Of a stretch of 64,000 bases of DNA, positions 1 to 6,708 are shown piece after piece (the stretch's first letter is position 1; every line of letters starts with the position of its first letter). The notes under the pieces are model-generated. The model was not told the DNA's origin, ran no database searches, and saw nothing but the letters and a program-made list of their open reading frames with translations. The stretch is from Lutibacter citreus. Lineage in GTDB: Bacteria; Bacteroidota; Bacteroidia; Flavobacteriales; Flavobacteriaceae. The DNA is taken from positions 1 through 64,000 of the forward strand of contig NZ_QEIH01000002.1 in the NCBI RefSeq assembly GCF_003260195.1. Reading direction: 5' to 3'. Position numbers and translations under genes: made by a program.

Positions 1-93
1 CAGTATATAAAATATTATAATAATGAAAGAATTAAACTAAATTTAAAAGGAATGAGTCCGATTCAATATCGAACTCATTATTATCAAAATTAA
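1..93 (+). CDS. IS3-family transposase OrfB, C-terminal fragment (cut by window edge)
   Basis: The first 30 codons of the window are open and end at a TAA. They encode a tail with NNERIKLNLKGMSP followed by QYRTHYYQN, which is the conserved end of the DDE integrase subunit (OrfB) of IS3-family elements, where the motif before the stop is typically KLNLKGMSPVQYR. The rest of the gene lies outside the window, so I cannot say whether the element is intact. A terminal-repeat-like sequence follows within 10 bases. Family assignment is from the tail motif and the repeat together. Confidence 0.8.
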   Translation, partial: QYIKYYNNERIKLNLKGMSPIQYRTHYYQN

Positions 94-127
94 TTATAAA
101 TTTGTCTAAACTTTGGGGTGCAGTCTA
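1..127 (+). mobile_element. Right end of an IS3-family insertion sequence
   Basis: The transposase tail (1-93) is followed by a probable right terminal repeat near 103-127, reading TGTCTAAACTTTGGGGTGCA and then GTCTA. Its reverse complement begins TAGACTGCACCCCAAAG, like the left ends of many Bacteroidota IS3 elements. The exact last base and the target duplication cannot be fixed without the other end. Confidence 0.75.
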
Positions 128-375
128 AAATTAGATTGGTCTTTTATGTTGTTTTGTGAAAAAGTTGCTGTACTTAAATACATAAAAAAAATACTCAGTA
201 CAACTGTTTTAATTTGAGGTTTGTGGGGCATCTTAAATTGCTTTAAACTTAAAACGCAGCTAATTACAAATTATTATTAGCCATTAAAAAAATTCAAAAC
301 ATTTAAAAGAAAAGCTATAAATATAAACCTGCTTATATATAGTTTAATTAATTATCTTTTTCAACAAGTTATTTT
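128..375. other. Intergenic stretch between the IS end and arsG-like gene; nothing recognised
   Basis: About 250 bases with no open frame of note on either strand. An imperfect inverted repeat (GTTG-ct-GTACT near 162 and AGTAC-AAC near 196) could form a small hairpin, but it has no clear role. The stretch lies downstream of the minus-strand arsenical operon, so it may simply be its 3' flank. Confidence 0.4.
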
Positions 376-1086
376 CTATTTAATAATTCCTGAAAAAATT
401 AATATATAATAAAGTCCCGTAAGTAAAAATACAATTCCTGTAATTGTTCGCATCCATTTTTCAATCTTAGTAATTTTCTTATAAAAATCACCTACACTAC
501 CGGCTGCAAAAGCCAATAAATAGGTAAATAAAATAACAGGGATCCCAGTTCCAAGAGCAAAAACAATTGGTAATAACAAACCATCTACGCTTGAAATTGT
601 CATTGGAATTAGCATTCCAAAATATAAGGCACCACTATACGGACAAAAGGCTAATGCAAATAATATTCCAATTAAAAATGAACCAAGCAATCCATTACTT
701 GAAAATTTCTCACCTAATTTATTGGTGAAATTTGTCTTGTTTAAAAAATTTAGTCTAATAATATTTAGCATTACTAAACCTATTAGAATTAATAACGGGC
801 CTAAATATTTTTCTCCGTTTTGCTGAAAAAACTTAGCTAAATGAAACTTACTCGCTCCAAAAAATAATATTAAACCAATTAAAGTATAACTAAAAGCTCT
901 TCCTAAAGAATAAATTATTCCACTTAAAAAAACTTTCTTTTTATTTGTTATATTTTTAGAAATATAAGCTGTAGCTGTAATATTTGTAGCTAACGGACAA
1001 GGGCTAATACTTGTCATTAAACCCAATACAAAAGCGGATAAAATTGGAATGTTATAATTTTCAAGTAAAGATTTTAACAACTCCAT
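376..1086 (-). CDS. arsG: ArsG-like aromatic arsenical efflux permease (DsbD/CcdA-type membrane protein)
   Basis: A 236-residue protein with about six hydrophobic segments and little soluble sequence. The first transmembrane segment carries SPCPLAT and a later one carries FCPYSGALYFG, the paired Cys-Pro motifs of the DsbD/CcdA/TauE-like fold. In arsEFG systems of other bacteria, such a permease exports trivalent aromatic arsenicals. The gene starts directly after the stop of the ArsF-like gene, and the operon contains an ArsR regulator and an ArsP-like permease, which supports that role over cytochrome c maturation. Substrate is inferred from context; a general thiol-electron carrier is the main alternative. 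Confidence 0.7.
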   Translation of the reverse strand: MELLKSLLENYNIPILSAFVLGLMTSISPCPLATNITATAYISKNITNKKKVFLSGIIYSLGRAFSYTLIGLILFFGASKFHLAKFFQQNGEKYLGPLLILIGLVMLNIIRLNFLNKTNFTNKLGEKFSSNGLLGSFLIGILFALAFCPYSGALYFGMLIPMTISSVDGLLLPIVFALGTGIPVILFTYLLAFAAGSVGDFYKKITKIEKWMRTITGIVFLLTGLYYILIFSGIIK

Positions 1087-1518
1087 TTATATTTTTGTTA
1101 ACTCAGCTTCTATTTTAGTTTTTAATTTATCTGAAAATACGTTTTCATCACTTGCTTCCATAAAAGCAAAATCTGTTAAATCAACAATTGTTTCTTTACC
1201 ATCTGCAATTACATTTAAAAACAATGAAGTTCCAGTTGCCTGAAATTTTTCAGCCAGTTGAAAATTCTCTTCTTCATCTACATTTACAGATTGAAACGTT
1301 ATTTTATCACTCTTTAATTCATTAGAAAAATAATGATTTAATGTGCTTTTTGTATTGCTTTCAATAGCGTTACACGTCATACACCTATGTGTTGAATGAA
1401 AATCAATCACTTCAATTCTATTTGAAAGTTTTACACTTTCAGCAGTTTCTTTTTTTACTGTTTCTTTACAAGAAAACAACAATCCTAAAACTAAAACTAA
1501 TACACTTAACTTTTTCAT
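1087..1518 (-). CDS. arsF: ArsF-like thioredoxin-fold lipoprotein
   Basis: A 143-residue lipoprotein precursor with a lipobox ending at Cys17 (LLFSC). It has a thioredoxin-like domain with a CMTC redox pair at residues 46-49 in the context HSTHRCMTC. Proteins of this form next to ArsG-like permeases are annotated as the ArsF subunit of nitrophenyl compound/nitroarsenical reduction systems. The first ATG of the frame gives a good signal peptide. No ArsE partner is seen here, so whether it acts in nitroarsenical reduction or as a thiol relay to the permease is open. It lies between the ArsP-like permease and ArsG-like genes on the same strand. Confidence 0.65.
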   Translation of the reverse strand: MKKLSVLVLVLGLLFSCKETVKKETAESVKLSNRIEVIDFHSTHRCMTCNAIESNTKSTLNHYFSNELKSDKITFQSVNVDEEENFQLAEKFQATGTSLFLNVIADGKETIVDLTDFAFMEASDENVFSDKLKTKIEAELTKI

Positions 1519-1529
1519 TTATTAAATAT

Positions 1530-2507
1530 TTAAAAAATTAGATTAAAAACAAATCCTGAAATTATTATACAAAAAGTTACCACCGAAAAGAAAATGGCAA
1601 TCAACTTTATGGTCATTACTTTTTTTAACAACATTGCTTCTGGTAACGATAATCCAACAACCCCCATCATAAATGCGATTGCTGTTCCTAAAGGAATTCC
1701 TTTTGATACCAAAACTTGTATAACTGGTAAAATTCCAGAAGCATTAGAATACATTGGCACTGCTAAAATGGTTGCTACTGGCACGGCAAACCAATTATCT
1801 TTACTTAAATAAGTTTCAAAAAAACCTTCTGGAATATATCCATGCATTAAACCTCCAATGGCAATACCTACAAGTACATAAGGTAAGATTCCTTTTAAAA
1901 TTGTTCTAGATTCTTGCCAAATAGAAGGTAATCTATCTTTTAATGAAGCTCCTTCTAACTCAAATATTTCAGTTTCTTTTTGTGAGTTTGCTAATACTTG
2001 CTGCACCCAAGGAGATAAATATTTTTCTAATTTTAATTTTTGAAGAATTATCCCCGAAATAGTTCCTAATAAAATACCACTTATTACATAAATAACTGTA
2101 GTTTTTAAACCAAACAAACCTATAAATAATCCAATTGCAACTTCGTTAACCAAAGGCGAAGTAACTAAAAAAGCAAAAGTTACTCCTAAAGGGATTCCTC
2201 CTTTTACAAAACCGATAAATAATGGTATAGAAGAACAAGAGCAAAATGGTGTTACCACTCCAAAAAGCGATGCCGTTAAATACTCAAAACCATACAATTT
2301 ATTTCGAGACAAATAGTTTCTTACTTTTTCAACAGGAAAATAACTATTTACAATTCCCATTAAGAAAATGATAACAAAAACGAGTAATAAAATTTTTATA
2401 GAATCATATATAAAGAAATTTAAAGCTTCCGTTAAATGTTTTCCCTCTTCTAATTTAAAAATATCAAATACAACCCAATCTGCTAATTGCTGAATCCAAT
2501 CGAACAT
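1530..2507 (-). CDS. ArsP-like permease (DUF318 family)
   Basis: A 325-residue polytopic membrane protein with the permease-family motif TPFCSCSSIPLF (Cys89 and Cys91) and a second half carrying VPMYSNASGILPV. These two regions are hallmarks of the DUF318 permeases, which include ArsP, an exporter of trivalent organoarsenicals such as methyl- and phenylarsenite. The gene is 11 bases from both neighbours in the arsenical operon. The family also contains permeases of unknown substrate, so the arsenical role rests on the ArsR, ArsF and ArsG neighbours. Confidence 0.75.
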   Translation of the reverse strand: MFDWIQQLADWVVFDIFKLEEGKHLTEALNFFIYDSIKILLLVFVIIFLMGIVNSYFPVEKVRNYLSRNKLYGFEYLTASLFGVVTPFCSCSSIPLFIGFVKGGIPLGVTFAFLVTSPLVNEVAIGLFIGLFGLKTTVIYVISGILLGTISGIILQKLKLEKYLSPWVQQVLANSQKETEIFELEGASLKDRLPSIWQESRTILKGILPYVLVGIAIGGLMHGYIPEGFFETYLSKDNWFAVPVATILAVPMYSNASGILPVIQVLVSKGIPLGTAIAFMMGVVGLSLPEAMLLKKVMTIKLIAIFFSVVTFCIIISGFVFNLIF

Positions 2508-2518
2508 AACTAATCTTT

Positions 2519-3130
2519 TTATTTTTTTCCTACAAAACGAATAACAACACCTTTCCCCTTATGATGAATACCTTCATTTAAATTTATTTCCTCTTCTGTT
2601 AAAACTTCTATTTCAAATTCTTTAAAATCACTTCTAATCTCATCAATATGATAAAGCATTTCTATATTTTTTGGACCAAAAACTTGATTATTTTCCGCAT
2701 TAAGCTTTAGTTGATCTTTACTAAAACCTTCTAAAATTAAAACGCCGTCTTTTTTTAAATACTTCGTGATTCTTTTATGATATTGTGCTTTAACTTTTAG
2801 AGGGAAATGTGCATAAATTAAGGCTATTACATCAAATGAATTTTCTTCAAAATGCAATTCAGAAAGTTCTCCTACCAAATAATTAATATTCACATTATTT
2901 ATTTTGGCTAATTTTTCGGCCTTCAACTTTCCTTGCAAGCTCATATCAAAACAAGTAACATTCAGTCCCATTTTTGCGGCAAAAACAGCATTTCTACCTT
3001 CTCCTTCTGCAGGTAATAAAATAGATCCTTTTAACTCATTTTTTCTTAATATATTTTCAAAAAATACATTAGGCTCAACACCATAAGCAAACTCTTCATT
3101 ACCATACCTTTCTTCCCAAAATTCTTTCAT
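2519..3130 (-). CDS. Class I SAM-dependent methyltransferase (TehB/thiol-methyltransferase-like)
   Basis: About 203 residues. The glycine motif is atypical (ILLPAEGEGRNAVFAA near residues 36-55), with a motif-II acid after VTCFDMS and an FDVIALIYAHF segment, as in TehB-like and thiopurine-type methyltransferases. Such enzymes detoxify metalloids or thiols by methylation. It lacks the conserved cysteines of arsenite methyltransferase ArsM (one Cys only), so I do not call it arsM. I start it at the ATG at 3130; a TTG six bases upstream is possible but less likely. The ACR3 remnant ends 2 bases before this ATG, which suggests the two genes were once tightly coupled. Confidence 0.75.
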   Translation of the reverse strand: MKEFWEERYGNEEFAYGVEPNVFFENILRKNELKGSILLPAEGEGRNAVFAAKMGLNVTCFDMSLQGKLKAEKLAKINNVNINYLVGELSELHFEENSFDVIALIYAHFPLKVKAQYHKRITKYLKKDGVLILEGFSKDQLKLNAENNQVFGPKNIEMLYHIDEIRSDFKEFEIEVLTEEEINLNEGIHHKGKGVVIRFVGKK

Positions 3131-3132
3131 TT

Positions 3133-3316
3133 TCAATCTAATTTGAATAGTCTTTCCGTTTTAATCTTTATAAAACTTTTACCTACATAATAAACCGGCA
3201 TCTCTACCAAAGGGTAATTTACACCTAATAAAATTTGTTGAGAATTAATTATATAAAACTGCAATTGCTAGCGCAATTTTTAATAGATCAAAAGGAATTT
3301 CTATAATTAAATTATA
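3133..3316 (-). pseudogene. Decayed C-terminal remnant of an ACR3-type arsenite permease
   Basis: Between the thioredoxin-like gene and the methyltransferase, two minus-strand reading frames join into a plausible permease tail. The first, read from 3316 down to 3245, gives IPFDLLKIALAIAVLY and then stops. The next, one base out of frame, gives INSQQILLGV then NYPLVEMPV and runs to a TGA at 3133. ACR3 arsenite exporters end with the pattern AIAxFGINSxxA...GPLVEVPV, so both the order and the spacing fit a single frameshifted tail. The N-terminal eight or so membrane segments are gone. Identification is by motif memory only and needs a search. Confidence 0.5.
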
Positions 3317-3333
3317 TTATTACACGTTACCTT

Positions 3334-3654
3334 TTAGCAACAACCTGTTCCGTTTTCATCAGTTGAACAACAAGAATCACTTGATTCTTCAATAGAGCAA
3401 CAAGCATTATTAGCGAAATTATCAACTAATAAAGCCTTCATTTCTTCTTTACTTGGCACCTTTCCTTTTATCATCACTTTGTTATCAATAACAATTGCAG
3501 GAGTACTCATAACATCATATGCCATGATATCCATAATTTCAGTTACTTTAACAATTTTAGCTTCAATGTTTAATTCATTTACAACTTCAGTCACCACTTT
3601 CTCTGCGCTTATACAACTTGGACAACCAGTCCCTAATATTTTTATTACTTTCAT
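3334..3654 (-). CDS. Thioredoxin-like small protein with Cys-pair tail
   Basis: 106 residues. The first 80 form a small thioredoxin/glutaredoxin-like domain of the TM0996/MTH895 type, with the redox pair CPSC at residues 11-14 and the cis-proline motif STPAIVID near 50. The last 25 residues form an acidic, serine-rich tail with three Cys-Cys pairs at 85-86, 95-96 and 105-106, spaced exactly ten apart. The gene sits second in the arsenical operon after arsR. A likely role is reduction or binding of arsenic species for the downstream exporters. The tail is suited to binding a thiophilic metalloid, but that is inference. Confidence 0.8.
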   Translation of the reverse strand: MKVIKILGTGCPSCISAEKVVTEVVNELNIEAKIVKVTEIMDIMAYDVMSTPAIVIDNKVMIKGKVPSKEEMKALLVDNFANNACCSIEESSDSCCSTDENGTGCC

Positions 3655-3715
3655 TCTAATATATTTTTAATTTTATTTATTTTATTATTCCTCCGTAGTT
3701 ATAAATAACAATAAT

Positions 3716-4048
3716 TTAATCACAAGACCTTTTATTCATATTTCTACTAAAAAATTCATTGAATAATGCCTTTGCTTTTATCCAATTCTCTTGATTAATA
3801 CAGTATTTAATTTTTGGAGGGTTTACAGTTCCTTGAATCAACCCAGCATCTTTTAATTCTTTTAAATGCTGTGAAATTGTAGATTGCGCCAAAGGCAACA
3901 CTTCCAACAAATCACCCGTATAACAACAACTTGCGTTATCTAAATGATTTAATATTTTAATACGAGTTGGATGCCCTAAAGCTTTAGCAAATTTGGCTAT
4001 TTCTTCGGTTTCAACTTGATAAACGATATTTTCTTTTGTTCTTTTCAT
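3716..4048 (-). CDS. arsR: ArsR-family metalloregulator
   Basis: A winged-helix ArsR/SmtB repressor. It has the dimer/DNA-binding pattern ALGHPTRIKILNHL, a recognition helix around QSTISQHLKELKDAGL, and a Cys pair (41-42) just before it, plus Cys83 and a near-C-terminal Cys, candidate As(III)/thiol ligands. I choose the ATG at 4048 (111 residues). An upstream in-frame ATG at 4087 would place the -7 promoter box and an operator-like palindrome inside the coding region. It is the first gene of the arsenical operon and divergent from the DUF1566 gene. Confidence 0.85.
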   Translation of the reverse strand: MKRTKENIVYQVETEEIAKFAKALGHPTRIKILNHLDNASCCYTGDLLEVLPLAQSTISQHLKELKDAGLIQGTVNPPKIKYCINQENWIKAKALFNEFFSRNMNKRSCD

Positions 4049-4053
4049 AAGTC

Positions 4054-4071
4054 TATCGCAAATGTACGATA
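4054..4071 (-). promoter_or_regulatory. arsR promoter -7 box framed by an operator palindrome
   Basis: On the minus strand, TACATTTG (plus-strand 4059-4066) matches the Bacteroidota -7 box TAnnTTTG. It is bracketed exactly by TATCG (4054-4058) and CGATA (4067-4071). A dimeric repressor bound to these arms would cover the -7 element, so autorepression by the ArsR protein is the simple reading. Confidence 0.6.
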
Positions 4072-4144
4072 AGTATTTAAATTTCAAAAATATTTTAAAC
4101 CTTTTTAAATTTATATGGTCTTAATTCAAACAAAATGCAAAAGA

Positions 4145-5323
4145 ATGAAAATGTTAAGTAGACTTCTATTAATTACATTGATCGGTTTTCAATGTTCTTA
4201 TGCTCAAGAGCAAAAACAAACGTACCCTATTGTTGACACAGGAGTTAGTGAATTTTACAGTGATAGCATTATTATTAATGAACCCAAACCAAATGAACAC
4301 TTTTATGGACAAGATGCTCATTATACCGGAAATCAACCATCATATACTAATAATGGCAATGGAACAATAACCGATAATATTACTGGTTTAATTTGGGAAC
4401 AATATATGGGTGAAAAATTAACTTTTGAAGAAGCTTTTAAAAAAGCTAAAAATTCAACTTTAGGTGGTTATACAGATTGGCGTGTACCAACTATTAAAGA
4501 GTTGTATTCATTAATACAATTTACTGGCCAAGTGAAAGGAGCACATTCAATAAAATTATTTATAGACACCAATTATTTTACTCAACCTTTGGGTGACACC
4601 ACAAAAGATGAAAGAGAAATTGACGCACAAACTTGGTCTTCTTCAGAATATGTTGGAAGAACAATGAGAAATGACGAAACTGTTTTTGGAGTAAATTTTA
4701 TTGATGGAAGAATAAAAGGGTATCCAAAATATAATCCACGTACCAAAGATGCAAATACAATGTATTTTAGAATGGTTAGAGGTAATATCGCTTACGGAAA
4801 TAACAACTTTATAGATAATGGAGATGGAACTATAAGTGATTTATCAACTGGTTTAATGTGGCAAAAAACAGATGATGGAACTTCAAGAAATTGGGAGGAA
4901 TCTTTAACCTATGCTGAAAACTTAACTCTTAGAGATAAATCTGACTGGAGGTTACCAAATGCAAAAGAATTACAGAGTATTGTAGATTATACTCGCTCAT
5001 TACAAACCACAAACTCTCCTGCAATAAATCCTGTTTTTGAAACTTCAGAAATAAAAGATGCCAATGGAAATACCAATTATCCTTTTTTCTGGACCTCAAC
5101 TACACATAAAGATGGAATAAATCCATATGGTAGCGCGGTTTATATTGCTTTTGGAGAAGGACAAGGTAAAATGAGAGACATACTAATGGATGTTCACGGT
5201 GCTGGTTGCCAACGTAGCGACCCAAAAAGCGGAGATTTAAATGAATATCCTCAATTTTTTGGACCTCAAGGCGATGTCCGATATGTGTATAATTATGTAA
5301 GATGTGTAAGAACTATAAATTAA
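4145..5323 (+). CDS. Exported DUF1566 (Lcl-type) protein, first of two tandem paralogs
   Basis: About 392 residues from the ATG at 4145, which begins a clean signal peptide ending near CSYAQ; an earlier ATG at 4115 is possible. The mature part holds two DUF1566 units, each opening with a GTI(T/S)D...TGL(I/M)W block and closing with a (V/L)PxxKEL block. The second unit ends in a C-terminal YNYVRCVR motif. DUF1566/Lcl domains occur in secreted and surface proteins, and the fold resembles sulfatase-modifying/C-type-lectin-like surfaces, but the function is unknown. It is very similar to the next gene. The pair is followed by a sulfatase. Confidence 0.75.
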   Translation: MKMLSRLLLITLIGFQCSYAQEQKQTYPIVDTGVSEFYSDSIIINEPKPNEHFYGQDAHYTGNQPSYTNNGNGTITDNITGLIWEQYMGEKLTFEEAFKKAKNSTLGGYTDWRVPTIKELYSLIQFTGQVKGAHSIKLFIDTNYFTQPLGDTTKDEREIDAQTWSSSEYVGRTMRNDETVFGVNFIDGRIKGYPKYNPRTKDANTMYFRMVRGNIAYGNNNFIDNGDGTISDLSTGLMWQKTDDGTSRNWEESLTYAENLTLRDKSDWRLPNAKELQSIVDYTRSLQTTNSPAINPVFETSEIKDANGNTNYPFFWTSTTHKDGINPYGSAVYIAFGEGQGKMRDILMDVHGAGCQRSDPKSGDLNEYPQFFGPQGDVRYVYNYVRCVRTIN

Positions 5324-5339
5324 AAAAAGACTAAATAAT

Positions 5340-6587
5340 ATGAAACTAAATCAATTAACCCTAATAGGATTGTTATCCATATTTCTTATTTCCTGCAGTA
5401 GTAATGATAATGATTTGGATGTAAATAACGAATCTAATGAAGAAGAAGCAGAAGTTATTGAAATATCAACTCCCGATAAACCTTACTCAATTGTTGATAC
5501 CGATGTTTCGGATTTTTACAGCGATGTAGCAATTATTTCAAAACCATCTTCAACAGATACTTTTTTTGGACAAGATGCTAACTATAACCGAAACCAACCT
5601 TCTTATACAAATAATAATGATGGAACAATTACAGATAATGTTACCGGTTTAATGTGGGAACAAGATATGGGCTCTAAAATAGCTTTTAGTGAAGCTTCGT
5701 CAAAAGCATCAAACTCAAATTTAGGAGGTTATAACGATTGGAGAGTTCCAACTCTAAAAGAATTATACTCATTAATATTATTTACTGGAAAAGTAAAAGG
5801 TGAAGTTGCCATAGACTTTTTTATAAATACCAATTACTTCAATCAACCTTTAGGTGACACATCAATTGGCGAACGTGAAATTGATGCTCAAACTTGGTCT
5901 TCCACAGAATATGTTAGTACTACAATGAATTCAGATGAAACTGTTTTTGGTGTAAATTTTGTTGATGGGCGTATTAAAGGATATCCAAAATACAAGCCTG
6001 GCACAGGTGCTGCAAATACAATGTATTTTAGAATGGTTAGAGGCAACTCTGAATACGGTAAAAATAATTTTATTGATAATGGTGACGGAACAGTTAGTGA
6101 TTTAGCAACTGGTTTAATGTGGCAAAAATCTGATAATGGAATTTCAAGAGACTGGGAGGAATCTTTAGCCTATGCAGAAAATCTTAACCTTGGAAACAAA
6201 ACTGACTGGCGTTTACCAAATGCTAAAGAATTACAAAGTATTGTAGATTATACCAGATCTCCAAAAACTACCAATTCACCAGCCATTGACCCTCTTTTTA
6301 ATTGTACCGAAATAGCCGATCCGGATGGAAACACAGGTAATTATCCGTTTTATTGGACTGGAACTAGCCATTTAGATGGCGCAAATCCATATTCAAGTGG
6401 CGTTTATATTGCTTTTGGTGAAGGACAAGGAAAAATGAATGGTGTTTTAATGGATGTACACGGTGCTGGCTGTCAACGTAGCGACCCAAAAAGTGGAAAC
6501 ATTAATGATTATCCTGAATTTTTTGGTCCTCAAGGAGATGTTCGATATGTATATAATTATGTTCGTTGCGTGAGAAACATTGAATAA
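5340..6587 (+). CDS. DUF1566 (Lcl-type) lipoprotein, second tandem paralog
   Basis: 415 residues with a lipobox at Cys19 (FLISC) and an acidic linker before the first DUF1566 unit. Its two units align with those of the upstream gene almost throughout, including the shared motifs GQGKM and DVHGAGCQRSDPKSG near the end. The pair therefore arose by tandem gene duplication. This copy is lipid-anchored, whereas the other carries a simple signal peptide, so one may be soluble or periplasmic and the other membrane-bound. Only 16 bases separate the genes, so they are probably co-transcribed. Function unknown. Confidence 0.75.
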   Translation: MKLNQLTLIGLLSIFLISCSSNDNDLDVNNESNEEEAEVIEISTPDKPYSIVDTDVSDFYSDVAIISKPSSTDTFFGQDANYNRNQPSYTNNNDGTITDNVTGLMWEQDMGSKIAFSEASSKASNSNLGGYNDWRVPTLKELYSLILFTGKVKGEVAIDFFINTNYFNQPLGDTSIGEREIDAQTWSSTEYVSTTMNSDETVFGVNFVDGRIKGYPKYKPGTGAANTMYFRMVRGNSEYGKNNFIDNGDGTVSDLATGLMWQKSDNGISRDWEESLAYAENLNLGNKTDWRLPNAKELQSIVDYTRSPKTTNSPAIDPLFNCTEIADPDGNTGNYPFYWTGTSHLDGANPYSSGVYIAFGEGQGKMNGVLMDVHGAGCQRSDPKSGNINDYPEFFGPQGDVRYVYNYVRCVRNIE

Positions 6588-6593
6588 TAAAAT

Positions 6594-6693
6594 TTATGTG
6601 AACTTGATTAGCCTCGGTAAATCTGCACTTTCAGGTTCACATACTAATTGATAATCAGCGAGATGAGATACTAAAACAAGATCAGAATAACGC
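6594..6693. repeat. Degenerate copy of a dispersed intergenic repeat
   Basis: Holds an imperfect hairpin (GTGAACTTGA at 6598 against TCAGGTTCAC near 6631) and a tail reading GAGATACTAAAACAAGATCA then GAATAACG. The tail resembles GAGATTCTGAAATAAATTCA then GAATGACG in the copy at 51016-51101. It lies between the DUF1566 pair and the sulfatase gene. Confidence 0.5.
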
Positions 6694-6708
6694 TTTTAAA
6701 CAGTAAAA

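Noticed and set aside
376-1086. ArsG-like gene as cytochrome c biogenesis CcdA
   Set aside because: The fold is shared, but all neighbours are arsenic-related and no cytochrome maturation genes are near. Left as an alternative only.
2519-3130. Methyltransferase as ArsM arsenite methylase
   Set aside because: It lacks the conserved arsenite-binding Cys residues; only one Cys is present.
3130-3136. TTG start for the methyltransferase and similar TTG/GTG starts for the SCO, leuS, DtxR and metallophosphoesterase genes
   Set aside because: An ATG follows within a few codons in each case, and in several cases the upstream codon overlaps a -7 box or palindrome.
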